Shown: piece by piece, positions 49,102 through 58,447 of the stretch
Position numbering within the stretch: the stretch's first letter is position 1
How the letters are laid out: each line of letters opens with the position of its first letter
Translations under genes and position numbers: made by a program
NCBI GenBank assembly: GCA_002551355.1
Contig: NTHE01000017.1
Coordinates: 59,523-123,522 of the forward strand
Source of the DNA: Streptomyces sp. man185
GTDB taxonomy: Bacteria > Actinomycetota > Actinomycetes > Streptomycetales > Streptomycetaceae
DNA: 64,000 nucleotides
Direction: 5' to 3'
Notes under the pieces: generated by a model
The model's input: only the letters and a program-made list of their open reading frames with translations
What the model was told of the DNA's origin: nothing
The model's database searches: none

Positions 49102-50367
49102 GTGACCGAAACCGCCGAACCGCGTGCACGACGCACCCATATACTCGCCGACCTCACCCCCCTGCGGACCTCGCCCGACTACCGGCGGCTCTGGGTCGGG
49201 AACACCGTCTCCTGGATCGGCCAGGGCATGACGGCGCTGGCGGTGTCGCTCCAGGTCTACGACATCACCGGGTCCGCGTTCTCCGTCGGGCTCATCGGGT
49301 TCTGCTCGCTCGTGCCGCTCGTCGTCTTCGGGCTCTACGGCGGGGCCGTCGCCGACACCGTCGACCGGCGCAAGCTCGGGCTCTTCAGCGCCGCCGGGTC
49401 GTTCGTGCTCTCCCTCGCCCTGGTGGCGGCGACCGTCGTCGGCATCGAGCAGGTCGGGCTGCTGTACGCGGTCGTCGCCCTCCAGGCCGTCTGCTTCGCC
49501 CTCAACGCACCGGCCCGCTCCTCGATGATCGCCAGGCTGCTTCCGGCCGGACAACTGCCCGCCGCCAACGCGTTGACGACCATGACCAGCACGACGGGCA
49601 CGCTCATCGGGCCGATGCTGGGCGGCCTGATCGTCGGCTGGTGGGGCTACCGGGCCGCGTACACCGTCGACGCCGTCTGCTTCACCGCCTCCCTGTACGC
49701 GATGTGGCGGATGCCCTCGATGCTGCCCGACCGGAAGGCCGGCGAGGCGGGCAAGCGGGCCTCCGTGCTGGACGGGCTGCGGTTCCTCGGGACCCGGCCG
49801 AACCTGCGGATGACCTTCTTCACCGACCTGTGCGCGATGGTCCTCGCCCACCCCCGTGCCCTCTTCCCGGTCATCGCCGTCCTCTGGTACGGCGGCGACG
49901 CGCGGACCACCGGCATGCTCGTCGCCGCCCCGGCCCTCGGCGCACTGCTCGGCGGGGTGTTCTCCGGCTGGCTCGGCCGGATCCGGCGGCACGGACTCGC
50001 GATCCTGCTGGCCGTCGGCTCCTGGGGCACCGCCATCGCCGTCTTCGGACTCACCCGCAACCTCTGGCTCGGGCTGCTTTTCCTGGCCCTCGCCGGCTGC
50101 GCCGACACCGTCTCCATGGTCTTCCGCAACACGATGCTCCAGGCGGCCGTGCCCGACGAGATGCGCGGCCGGCTCCAAGGTGTCTTCATCGTCGTCGTGG
50201 CGGGCGGCCCCCGCCTCGGCGACTTCCTGGCCGGCTCGGTCGCCGACCTCGCCTCGCCCACCGTCGCCGTCACCGGCGGCGGCATCCTGTGCGTGACCGG
50301 CGTGGCCCTGCTCGCGCTGAAGTGGCGCGCCTTCGCCCGCTACGACGCCCGCGACCCGCAGCCGTGA
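49102..50367 (+). CDS. MFS transporter (EntS-like exporter)
   Basis: A 421-residue, 12-helix major facilitator. SPDYRRLWVGNTVSWIGQGM opens the first helix, GGAVADTVDRRKLGL is the loop 2-3 signature, ALNAPARSSMIARLLP and NTMLQAAVPDEMRGRLQGVF are the pseudo-symmetric loops of the EntS/DHA3 exporter group. Members export siderophores or drugs; no biosynthetic gene is adjacent, so the substrate is unknown. GTG 49102 lacks a strong ribosome site. It is convergent with the carboxyltransferase gene, only 6 bases apart. Confidence 0.88.
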   Translation: MTETAEPRARRTHILADLTPLRTSPDYRRLWVGNTVSWIGQGMTALAVSLQVYDITGSAFSVGLIGFCSLVPLVVFGLYGGAVADTVDRRKLGLFSAAGSFVLSLALVAATVVGIEQVGLLYAVVALQAVCFALNAPARSSMIARLLPAGQLPAANALTTMTSTTGTLIGPMLGGLIVGWWGYRAAYTVDAVCFTASLYAMWRMPSMLPDRKAGEAGKRASVLDGLRFLGTRPNLRMTFFTDLCAMVLAHPRALFPVIAVLWYGGDARTTGMLVAAPALGALLGGVFSGWLGRIRRHGLAILLAVGSWGTAIAVFGLTRNLWLGLLFLALAGCADTVSMVFRNTMLQAAVPDEMRGRLQGVFIVVVAGGPRLGDFLAGSVADLASPTVAVTGGGILCVTGVALLALKWRAFARYDARDPQP

Positions 50368-50373
50368 ACGGAC

Positions 50374-51768
50374 TCACCCCACGATCGAGCGGGCGATCCC
50401 CAGCTCCAGGAGGTCCTGCGGGCGCAGCCGCAACTGGTCGGCGGTCACGCCGGTCTCCGTCGGCGGCCGCTTGAGGATCGCGGCGGCCAGTTCCGGGGCG
50501 ATGACGGAGAAGTAGCTGTCCACCGTGACATGGGTGTTGTCCGGTGCGGCGAGGGCCAGCGCCCCGCCCGAGCCGCCCTCGCCGATCACCAGCGTCGTCA
50601 CCGGCACCCGGGCCGCCGCGACCGCCGCGAAGGCGTCCGCGATGGCAGCGCCCGCGCCCGCCCGCTCCGCCTCGGCGTCGTTGGCCGCGCCCGGGGTGTC
50701 GACGAGGGTGAGGACCGGCACGCCGAGTCGGTCGGCGAGCCGGATGGTCCGGGCGGCCGTGCGGTATCCGGCCGGGCGGGTCGCGGTCCCGCACTGGGCG
50801 ACGTACGCCACGGGCGAGCCGTCCGCGCGCAGCCCGAAGCCGCACAGCAGCCCCGGGTCCGCGCCGCCGGAGCGGTCCCCGTGGAGGGGGAGCCGTAGGG
50901 CGAAGTAGTCGGCCAGGTACGCCTCGGCGCGCGGCCGCCGCGGATCGCGGGCCCGCGCCACCGCCTCCCGCCCGGTCTCCGGAAGCGAAGCCGCCGAGAG
51001 GGGGCGGGGGAGCGGGGCGGCGGCGGGGAGCGGCTCGTGCGGGCCGGTGCCGGGCGGTGGCGGTGCGCCGGGTACGTCGTGCGGGCCGAGCGCGGTCAGC
51101 CAGTGCGTCACCGTGGCGGCCAGCTCGTCGGGCGGGACGAGCGCGTCCACCTGGCCCGCCGCGAACTGGCCCTCGGCGCTGTACGCGGACGGGTCGGCGT
51201 CCGCCGGCCGTACCCGGGAACCGGCGAAGCCGATCTGCGCGCCGGGCAGCGCCAGCACCACATCCGCGCCCGCCCCCACCGTGGCCCAGCCCCCGCCGGT
51301 CGTCGGGTCGCGGACCACCGCGATCTGCGGGAGCCCGGCCGCGCGCAGCCGGGTGGAGGCGGCGGCCACCCGCTGGAGCTGAGTGAGCGCGACCATGCCC
51401 TCCTGCATCCGGCTGCCCCCGGTGGCGACGAGCGCGAGCAGGGGCAGTCGCCGGGTCAGGGCCAACTCGTACGCGGCTGCCAGCCGGTCTCCTGTCTGTC
51501 GGCCCAACGAGCCTCCCAGGAAGCCGAATTCGAAGGAGAGCAGTACGCACGCGCGCTCGCCGACGACCCCGGTCCCGTACACCACGGACTCTTCCTCGCC
51601 GGTCCGGGCCGAGGCACGTTCCCGGGCCGCGTCGTACCCCGCCCAACCGAGCGGACCGTCCGGTGGCAGGGGGCGCGGCGGCGGGCGGTGCTCGGTGAAG
51701 CCCGTCGCACCGGTGAGCAGGGCGATCGCCTCCCGGGCCGTCGCGCGCGCGGGGTTCTCGTCAGGCAC
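50374..51768 (-). CDS. fused acetyl-CoA carboxylase-type carboxyltransferase
   Basis: A 464-residue carboxyltransferase with both crotonase-fold halves in one chain. The N-terminal half resembles AccD (VVYGTGVVGERACVLLSFEF, ATGGSRMQEGMVALTQL, RDPTTGGGWATVGAGADVVLALPGAQIGFAG) but lacks the AccD zinc finger. The C-terminal half resembles AccA (GYRTAARTIRLADRLGVPVLTLVDTPGA, IGEGGSGGALALAAPDN, YFSVIAPELAAAIL). It starts with GTG 51768, overlapping the matB stop by 8 bases, so the two are co-translated. With malonyl-CoA synthetase it points to malonyl- or related acyl-CoA metabolism. No biotin carboxylase is nearby. Confidence 0.88.
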   Translation of the reverse strand: MPDENPARATAREAIALLTGATGFTEHRPPPRPLPPDGPLGWAGYDAARERASARTGEEESVVYGTGVVGERACVLLSFEFGFLGGSLGRQTGDRLAAAYELALTRRLPLLALVATGGSRMQEGMVALTQLQRVAAASTRLRAAGLPQIAVVRDPTTGGGWATVGAGADVVLALPGAQIGFAGSRVRPADADPSAYSAEGQFAAGQVDALVPPDELAATVTHWLTALGPHDVPGAPPPPGTGPHEPLPAAAPLPRPLSAASLPETGREAVARARDPRRPRAEAYLADYFALRLPLHGDRSGGADPGLLCGFGLRADGSPVAYVAQCGTATRPAGYRTAARTIRLADRLGVPVLTLVDTPGAANDAEAERAGAGAAIADAFAAVAAARVPVTTLVIGEGGSGGALALAAPDNTHVTVDSYFSVIAPELAAAILKRPPTETGVTADQLRLRPQDLLELGIARSIVG

Positions 51769-53290
51769 GGAGCGACCTCTTCATGATCTTGCCCAGGTCG
51801 TTGCGGGGCAGGGCGTCCAGATAGCGCACGGTGCGCGGGCGCTTGTGCGGGGCCAGTTCGGCCGCGACCCGGTCCGCCAACTCTTCGGGGGAGGGGGGAG
51901 AGTCGGGGTCCGCCGCGACCACCCAGGCCACGACCCGTTCGCCGAGGTCCGGATCCTCCTCGCCGGTCACGGCCGCTTCCCGGACCCCGGGGTGGGCGAG
52001 GAGCACGTTCTCGATCTCGCCCGCGCCGATCTTGTAGCCGCCGCTCTTGATCAGGTCGGTGGCCTTGCGGCCGACGATCGTCACGTACCCGTCCGCGTCG
52101 ACCGTGCCGACGTCTCCCGTGCGGAACCAGCCGTCCGCCGTGTGCGCGGAGGCGGTGGCGTCGGGCCGGTTGAGGTAGCCGGTGAACAGATTCGGACCGC
52201 GCACCTGGATCTCACCGATCGCCCCGGGCTCGTCGAGCACCGCGCCGTCGTCCTCCGCCAGGCGCAGCTCCACCCCGGCGAGCGGCGGGCCCACCGTGCC
52301 GGGGCGAGGGATGCCGTCCGCCCGGATTCCCGTGTTCATCAGGGTCTCCGTCATGCCGTACCGCTCGATGACCCTTCGCCCGGTCGCCGCCGCGATGCGT
52401 TCGTGGTCGTGCACGGGCAGCGCCGCCGAGCCGGAGACCAGCAGCCGCGCCCCGCTCAACGAAGCTGCCAGCGAATCCCGTTCGGCGGCGCCCGCCGGGC
52501 CGTCCAGCACCTCCGCCAGCCGGTGGTACATCGTCGGCACGCCGAAGAGCATCGTGCCGCCGGAGCCCAGCTCACGGGTCACGCCATCGGGCGAGAACTT
52601 CCCCAGGTGGCGCACCGAGCCGCCCCGGCGCAGCGGGCCCAGGACGCCCAGGATCAGCCCGTGGACGTGGAACAGCGGCAGCGCGTGGACCAGGACGTCG
52701 TCGCCGGTCCACCCCCAGGCGTCCTCCAGCGCGTCCAGGGACGCGGCGACGGCCCGGCGGGGCAGAACGGCCCCCTTGGGCGGCCCGGTGGTGCCGGAGG
52801 TGTAGACGATCAGGGCGGGGGCCTCGGGGTCCTGGGAGGCCGCCTCACCTGCCCCGTACGCCTCCGGGGCCGCCTCCCCCGGGTCCGCCTTCTCCGTGGC
52901 GTATCCGCTCGGGGCCTCCGCCGCCTCCCGCGCGTCCACCGTCACGCGCCGCAGCTTTTCCAGCGCGGGCGGCAGCGCGTCGTCCGGGCCCGCCAGCACC
53001 GCCGTGGGCTCGCTGTCGGCAAGGATGTGCGCCAACTCGCTCTCGCCGGTACGGGGGTTGAGCGGCACCGCCGGGACCCCGGCCCGCAGTGCCGCCACCA
53101 CCGCGATCACCGTCTCCAGCGTCGGGGTGGACCAGACGGCGACCCGGCCCGCGCCCGCGATACGGGTGGCGAGCGCGGCGGAGGCCCCGGCGAGCCTGCC
53201 GTAGGTCAGGGAGAGGTCACCGAAGCGGACGGCCTCCCGGGAGGCTGTCGGGCCGGTGGGGGACTGGAGCGCGGGAAGAAGGTCGGTCAC
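51761..53290 (-). CDS. matB: malonyl-CoA synthetase-like acyl-CoA ligase
   Basis: A 509-residue adenylate-forming ligase that activates malonate (and often methylmalonate) with ATP and CoA. Motifs in order: LIVYTSGTTGPPKGAVLPRR (P-loop), ALPLFHVHGLI, RVIERYGMTETLMNTGI, GWFRTGDVGTVDADGYVTIVGR, DLIKSGGYKIGAGEIE, and the catalytic Lys in LPRNDLGKIMKRSL. I name it matB because the S. coelicolor orthologue (SCO2444), in the same setting as I recall, is the structurally studied MatB. GTG 53290 begins VTDLLPAL. It heads the operon with the carboxyltransferase and can supply extender units for polyketides or fatty acids. Confidence 0.88.
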   Translation of the reverse strand: MTDLLPALQSPTGPTASREAVRFGDLSLTYGRLAGASAALATRIAGAGRVAVWSTPTLETVIAVVAALRAGVPAVPLNPRTGESELAHILADSEPTAVLAGPDDALPPALEKLRRVTVDAREAAEAPSGYATEKADPGEAAPEAYGAGEAASQDPEAPALIVYTSGTTGPPKGAVLPRRAVAASLDALEDAWGWTGDDVLVHALPLFHVHGLILGVLGPLRRGGSVRHLGKFSPDGVTRELGSGGTMLFGVPTMYHRLAEVLDGPAGAAERDSLAASLSGARLLVSGSAALPVHDHERIAAATGRRVIERYGMTETLMNTGIRADGIPRPGTVGPPLAGVELRLAEDDGAVLDEPGAIGEIQVRGPNLFTGYLNRPDATASAHTADGWFRTGDVGTVDADGYVTIVGRKATDLIKSGGYKIGAGEIENVLLAHPGVREAAVTGEEDPDLGERVVAWVVAADPDSPPSPEELADRVAAELAPHKRPRTVRYLDALPRNDLGKIMKRSLRA

Positions 53291-53703
53291 GCCGGGAAGC
53301 CTAGGGCTTCGGGGCGGGCCCGGGCGGGACCCGCCTGCCGATGAGTGCAGCGTCACCCCGGGTCGGTTTCCGCAGGGCCCGTCCTGCCCGTCACATCACG
53401 GCACGGAGCATCCCATCGCAATTTTGACACGACCTTGACAAATTATTCTTGCGTTGCCAGCATGCAAAAAGCCTGCCTCGCAGAAGCGTTGGAGCGCTCT
53501 CCGGGAGAAATAAGCTGCCTGCGCCCGTGCACCGGCGCAGTCACCGCACGCCGCATGCCCGTACATCGCACGCCTGTACACCGCATGTCTGCACAACGAA
53601 CGCCGCACGCCGTACCGCCCCGCCACCGGGGCCCGTACGTCGCAAAGCGCGACAGCGCCTTGCCTGAGGGACCCCACGTACCGTCAGGAAGGATCGACCG
53701 ACC
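53291..53703. other. divergent region between matB and the secreted operon
   Basis: A 413-base divergent region. It contains the promoter at 53435-53463. From about 53545 to 53620 there are loose repeats around CGCATGCCCGTACATCGC with about 14-15-base periodicity. No gene is supported; frames here are short and Arg/His-rich. Confidence 0.5.
53435..53463 (+). promoter_or_regulatory. sigma70-type promoter of the secreted operon
   Basis: TTGACA (53435-53440), 17-base spacer, CAGCAT (53458-53463). A second TTGACA lies at 53424-53429, and the area is markedly AT-rich. A small dyad TTGC-n6-GCAA overlaps the -10. It is about 240 bases upstream of the start codon. Confidence 0.5.
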
Positions 53704-56193
53704 ATGTCACCCGCACCCCCACGGTGGTCCAGATACGCCACCGCGCTCGCCGCACTCCTCGCGGCCGCGCTCGCCGTCCCCACCGCCGGCCCCGCCCTCG
53801 CCGCGGACCCCGAGGCGCGCGCCTCACGGGGCGCGGCCGACATCCCCGCCGCCGACTACCAGCAGGTCCAACTCGCTCTCGGCGCGGCCGAACTGGGCGA
53901 GGCCATGTCGCTCGCCGTGCTGCCCGACCGGTCCGTGCTGCACACCGCCCGCGACGGCACGGTCCGGCTGACCGACGCCGCCGGGTCCACGAAGACAGCG
54001 GGGAAGCTCGACGTCTACACCCACGACGAGGAGGGACTCCAAGGCGTCGCGGCCGACCCCGACTTCGCGGCCAACCGCTATGTCTACCTCTACTACTCGC
54101 CGCTCCTGAACACCCCGCCCGGCGACGCCCCCACCACCGGCTCGGCCGCCGACTTCGAGCCGTGGAAGGGGCACCTCAACCTCTCCCGCTTCATCCTCAA
54201 GGCCGACGGCACGCTCGACCTCGGCAGCGAAAAGGTCGTCCTCGAAGTCGAGAGCGACCGGGGCCAGTGCTGCCACGTCGGCGGGGACATCGACTTCGAC
54301 GCCGCCGGGAACCTCTACCTCACCACCGGGGACGACACCAACCCCTTCGAGTCGAGCGGCTACGCGCCCATCGACGAACGCACCGACCGCAACCCGCAGT
54401 TCGACGCCCAGCGGTCCTCCGGCAACACCGACGACCTGCGCGGCAAGCTGCTGCGGATCAGACCCACGGCGGACGGCGGCTACACCGTCCCGGCGGGCAA
54501 CCTCTTCGCCCCCGGCACCGCGAACACCCGCCCCGAGATCTACGCGATGGGCTTCCGCAACCCGTTCCGGATGTCCGTCGACCAGAAGTCCGGAGCCGTC
54601 TACATCGGCGACTACGGCCCCGACGCCGGAACCACCGACCCGGGACGGGGCCCCAGCGGCCAGGTCGAGTTCAACCGCGTCACCGAACCCGGCAACTTCG
54701 GCTGGCCGTACTGCACGGGCACCAACACGCCCACCGAGACGTACGGCGAGTACACCTTCCCCTCCGGCCCGTCCGGAGCGAAGTACGACTGCGCGGGCGG
54801 CCCGGCCAACAACTCCTTCCGCAACACCGGACTCGCCACCCTGCCGCCCGCCCAGCCCGCCTGGATCCGGTACGCCGGTGACGCGGGCTCCCCGCCGGAG
54901 TTCGGCGGCGGCTCCGAGTCCCCGATGGCCGGGCCCGTATACAACTTCGACGCCGGTCTCGACTCGGCCGTGAAGTTCCCCGCCTCCCTCGACGGCCGCT
55001 TCTTCGCCACCGAGTACGGTCGCAAGTGGATCAAGCCGGTCGAGGTCGAGGCCGACGGATCGCCCGGGACCATCGAGACCTTCCCGTGGACCGGCACCCA
55101 GGTGATGGACTCCGCGTTCGGACCCGACGGCGCGCTCTACGTCCTCGACTACGGCACCGGCGCGAACAACCAGGCCCTGTACCGCGTCGAGTACCTCGCC
55201 GGCAGCAACCGCTCCCCGGTCGCCAAGGCCGCCGCCGACACGACCTCCGGGCCCACCCCGCTCACGGTCTCCTTCTCCTCGGCCGGCAGTGCCGACCCCG
55301 AGGGCGGAAACCTCGGCTACTCCTGGGACTTCGGCGACGGAACCACCTCCACCGACGCCAACCCCAGCCACACCTACACCGCGGCCGGGACCTTCAACCC
55401 GACCCTGACCGTCACCGACCCCGAAGGGCTCACCGGCACCGCCAGCCTGGTCGTGACGGCGGGCAACACCGCGCCCACGGTCACCCTCACCACCCCGGCG
55501 GACGGCAGCCTCTTCTCCTTCGGCGACTCCGTCCCCTTCACCGTGAGCGTCAGCGACCCCGAGGACGGCACGATCGACTGCTCCAAGGTCAAGGTCACCT
55601 ACCTCCTCGGCCACGACAGCCACCGCCACCAGATCACCTCGAAGAACGGCTGCTCCGGCACCATCGACGTACCCGTCGACGGGGAGCACGACAGCGCCGC
55701 CAACATCTACGGGGTCTTCGACGCCGAGTACACCGACGCGGGCGGGCTCACCACGCACAGCGACTCCATCCTCCAGCCCCGCCACCGCCAGGGCGAGCAC
55801 TTCGCCGCCCAGAACGGCGTCGAGGTCGCCCCGCACGGCCCGGCCGAGGGCGGCGCGACCGTCGGCTACACGGACGACGGCGACTGGGTCTCCTTCGAGC
55901 CGTACGTCCTGTCCAACGCCACCTCCATCACCGCCCGGGTCGCCTCGGGCGGCGCGGGCGGCACCCTGGAGGTGCGGGCCGGCTCCCCGACGGGCACCTT
56001 GCTCTCCTCCCTGCCCGTCGCCCCGACCGGCGGCTGGGAGAACTTCGTGGACGTCACGGCGGATGTGGACAACGCCCCCGCCGGATCTACTGAGTTGTTC
56101 TTCGTCTTCACCGGCCCGACGGGCCAGGGCAGCCTGTTCGACCTGGACGCCTTCACCTTCAGCACCCAAGGAGCGCAGGTGAACGACCGATGA
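53704..56193 (+). CDS. secreted PQQ-type sugar dehydrogenase/sorbosone dehydrogenase-like propeller with PKD and CBM6
   Basis: An 829-residue exported protein. A signal peptide ends near residue 34 (PTAGPALAADPE). The beta-propeller (about 45-495) has EAMSLAVLPDRSVLHTARDG, YVYLYYSP, CCHVGGDIDFDAAGNLYLTT, RPEIYAMGFRNPFRMSVD and GFGW-like blocks as in glucose/sorbosone dehydrogenases. It is followed by a PKD domain (YSWDFGDGTTSTDANPSHTY), another Ig-like module with two cysteines (about 595-690), and a C-terminal CBM6 (about 695-825; GYTDDGDWVSFEPY). It probably oxidises or binds polysaccharide-derived sugars outside the cell. Its stop overlaps the start of the next gene (ATGA). Confidence 0.85.
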   Translation: MSPAPPRWSRYATALAALLAAALAVPTAGPALAADPEARASRGAADIPAADYQQVQLALGAAELGEAMSLAVLPDRSVLHTARDGTVRLTDAAGSTKTAGKLDVYTHDEEGLQGVAADPDFAANRYVYLYYSPLLNTPPGDAPTTGSAADFEPWKGHLNLSRFILKADGTLDLGSEKVVLEVESDRGQCCHVGGDIDFDAAGNLYLTTGDDTNPFESSGYAPIDERTDRNPQFDAQRSSGNTDDLRGKLLRIRPTADGGYTVPAGNLFAPGTANTRPEIYAMGFRNPFRMSVDQKSGAVYIGDYGPDAGTTDPGRGPSGQVEFNRVTEPGNFGWPYCTGTNTPTETYGEYTFPSGPSGAKYDCAGGPANNSFRNTGLATLPPAQPAWIRYAGDAGSPPEFGGGSESPMAGPVYNFDAGLDSAVKFPASLDGRFFATEYGRKWIKPVEVEADGSPGTIETFPWTGTQVMDSAFGPDGALYVLDYGTGANNQALYRVEYLAGSNRSPVAKAAADTTSGPTPLTVSFSSAGSADPEGGNLGYSWDFGDGTTSTDANPSHTYTAAGTFNPTLTVTDPEGLTGTASLVVTAGNTAPTVTLTTPADGSLFSFGDSVPFTVSVSDPEDGTIDCSKVKVTYLLGHDSHRHQITSKNGCSGTIDVPVDGEHDSAANIYGVFDAEYTDAGGLTTHSDSILQPRHRQGEHFAAQNGVEVAPHGPAEGGATVGYTDDGDWVSFEPYVLSNATSITARVASGGAGGTLEVRAGSPTGTLLSSLPVAPTGGWENFVDVTADVDNAPAGSTELFFVFTGPTGQGSLFDLDAFTFSTQGAQVNDR

Positions 56194-58373
56194 GACGATC
56201 CCGTACCCGCCGACTCGCCTGCGCCGTGGCCCTCGCCCTAGGGGCGGCCTTCCTGAGTCCCGGCGTCCAGAGCGCGGTGGCCGCCGACCCGTACCAGGTC
56301 CTGGTCTTCTCCAAGACCGCCGGATTCCGCCACGACTCCATCCCGGCGGGCATCGCCGCCCTCCAGCAACTGGGCGAGGCCGACGACTTCACCGTCACCG
56401 CCACCGAGGACGCGACCGCCTTCACCCCGGCGAACCTCGCCGACTACGAGGCCGTCGTCTTCCTCTCCACCACCGGCGACGTCCTGAACGACACCCAACA
56501 GAGCGCCCTCAAGGGGTACGTGGAAGGCGGCGGCGGGTTCGTCGGCGTCCACGCGGCGGCCGACACCGAGTACGACTGGCCGGAGTACGAAGACCTCGTC
56601 GGGGCGTGGTTCCAGAGCCACCCGGCGATCCAGGAGGCCCGCCTCACCACCGAGGACCACGCCCACCCGGCGACCGCGCACCTGGACGACACCTGGACGC
56701 GGACCGACGAGTGGTACAACTACCGCTCCAATCCCCGCGACAGCGTCCACGTCCTCCAGTCCCTGGACGAATCCAGTTACAGCGGCGGGGAGATGGGCGG
56801 CGACCACCCCATCACCTGGTGCCAAGAGCAGCAGGAAGGGCGCTCCTTCTACACCGGGCTCGGCCACACCATCGAATCCTTCGCCGACCCGGACTTCCGT
56901 CAACTCCTGCTCGGCGGAATCCAGTACGCGGCCGGGGCCGTCGAGGCGGACTGCTCCGCCGGTGACCCGGGCCCGGACCCGGGCGGCGACAGCGCGGAAG
57001 CGGAGGCGTACACCTCCTCCTCCGGCGTCCAGAGCGCCGCCCACGGATCGGCGAGCGGCGGAGCCACCCTCGGCTACATCGACGACGGCGACTGGGCGGC
57101 CTACTCCTCCCTCGACACCGCCGGGGCCACCGCCTTCACCGCCACCGTCTCCTCGGCCGGCGCGGGCGGCACGATCGAGGTCCGCTCGGGCTCCGCCGCC
57201 GGTCCGCTCCTCGGCTCCGTGGACGTCGCCCCGACCGGCGGCTGGGAGACCTTCACCGAGGTCACCACCACCCTGACTGCCGCCGGGACGGGCCCGCTGT
57301 TCCTGCGGTTCACCGGGGGAGCGGGCGCGCTCTTCGACGTCGACCGCTTCGCCCTGACCCGCGCCCCGGACACCGAGGACGAGGGCTCGTCCAACGTGCA
57401 CCTCTTCTACTACCCCTGGTACGGCACCCCGGACGGTCCGGCGGGCACCTGGCGGCACTGGCAGCAGGGCGGCAACACCCCGCCCGACTCCGTCGGGGCC
57501 GACCTCTACCCGAAGCTCGGCCCGTACGACTCCGGGGACATCGCCGGAGCCGTCGACCAGCACATGGAGTGGGTGAAGCGGTCCGGCGCGGGCGTCATCG
57601 TCTCCAGCTGGTGGGGGCAGGGGAGTTACGAGGACGGCCTCGCCGCCGACCTCCTGGACGCCGCCGCCCGCCACGGCATCGAGGTCGCCTGGCACATCGA
57701 GCCGTACGGCGGCCGCACCGCCGAGTCCGTCGTGGACGACATCGCCTACCTGGAAGAGAAGTTCGGCGACCACCCGGCGTTCTACCGGGACGCGGCGAAC
57801 GGCGACCGCAACGCCTTCTACGTCTTCGAGAGCCTGAGGACCCAGGACTGGTCGGCGCTGGAGGCCGTCAAGGACACCGCCATCGTCCTCGCCCAGACCA
57901 CCGACACCAGCAAGGTCGACCACTTCGGCGGGATCTACACCTACGACGGCATCGCCGGGGCGACCGCCCCGGGCTGGAAGAACGCGGGGGACTACGCCAA
58001 GGCCAACGGCCTGGTCTGGGCCCCCTCGGTCGCCCCCGGCTACATCGACGACCGGGCCGTCCCCGGCAACACCACCCCCACCCTGGACCGCGAGGACGGG
58101 GCCTCCTACGACCTGGAGTGGAACAACGCCCTCGACCCGGCCATCGGCGGCGACCCCACCTGGGTCTCCGTCACCTCGTTCAACGAGTGGCACGAGGGCA
58201 GCTCCATCGAACCCGCCTCCTCCCATCCGCCCCCGGGCCACGGCTACGAGACCTTCGAGGGGGCCTACGGCACGACCGGGGAGGCCGCCGAGACGGCCTA
58301 CCTGGACCGGACCGCTTACTGGGCGGACCGGTTCGAACAGAAACTGAGGCAGCAGCTCCGGCAGCGCGGATAG
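56190..58373 (+). CDS. secreted ThuA - CBM6 - GH99-like fusion protein
   Basis: A 727-residue exported protein with three modules. After a signal peptide (cleavage near AVAADP, residue 32) comes a ThuA/trehalose-utilisation domain (about 34-250: VLVFSKTAGFRHDSIPAG, YVEGGGGFVGVHAAADTEYD, FYTGLGHT). A CBM6 follows (about 262-393: GYIDDGDWAAYSSLD, FDVDRFAL). The C-terminal module (about 400-720) resembles GH99 endo-alpha-mannosidase/mannanase proteins: HLFYYPWYGTPDGP, HMEWVKRSGAGVIVSSWWGQ, IEVAWHIEPYGGR, SVTSFNEWHEGSSIEP. Coupled translation with the upstream propeller protein suggests joint attack on an alpha-mannan-like or related glycan. A 15-bp hairpin ends the unit. Confidence 0.88.
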   Translation: MRRSRTRRLACAVALALGAAFLSPGVQSAVAADPYQVLVFSKTAGFRHDSIPAGIAALQQLGEADDFTVTATEDATAFTPANLADYEAVVFLSTTGDVLNDTQQSALKGYVEGGGGFVGVHAAADTEYDWPEYEDLVGAWFQSHPAIQEARLTTEDHAHPATAHLDDTWTRTDEWYNYRSNPRDSVHVLQSLDESSYSGGEMGGDHPITWCQEQQEGRSFYTGLGHTIESFADPDFRQLLLGGIQYAAGAVEADCSAGDPGPDPGGDSAEAEAYTSSSGVQSAAHGSASGGATLGYIDDGDWAAYSSLDTAGATAFTATVSSAGAGGTIEVRSGSAAGPLLGSVDVAPTGGWETFTEVTTTLTAAGTGPLFLRFTGGAGALFDVDRFALTRAPDTEDEGSSNVHLFYYPWYGTPDGPAGTWRHWQQGGNTPPDSVGADLYPKLGPYDSGDIAGAVDQHMEWVKRSGAGVIVSSWWGQGSYEDGLAADLLDAAARHGIEVAWHIEPYGGRTAESVVDDIAYLEEKFGDHPAFYRDAANGDRNAFYVFESLRTQDWSALEAVKDTAIVLAQTTDTSKVDHFGGIYTYDGIAGATAPGWKNAGDYAKANGLVWAPSVAPGYIDDRAVPGNTTPTLDREDGASYDLEWNNALDPAIGGDPTWVSVTSFNEWHEGSSIEPASSHPPPGHGYETFEGAYGTTGEAAETAYLDRTAYWADRFEQKLRQQLRQRG

Positions 58374-58392
58374 CCCTGCCGGGCCCACGGAC

Positions 58393-58426
58393 GAACGGCC
58401 GCGTTCCGGCGGGAACGCGGCCGTTC
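58393..58426. terminator. bidirectional terminator
   Basis: A perfect 15-bp stem (58393-58407 with 58412-58426) and a GGCG loop lie between the convergent GH99 fusion gene and narK. Confidence 0.9.
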
Positions 58427-58447
58427 TCACTGCCCTCCCCGACCGGA

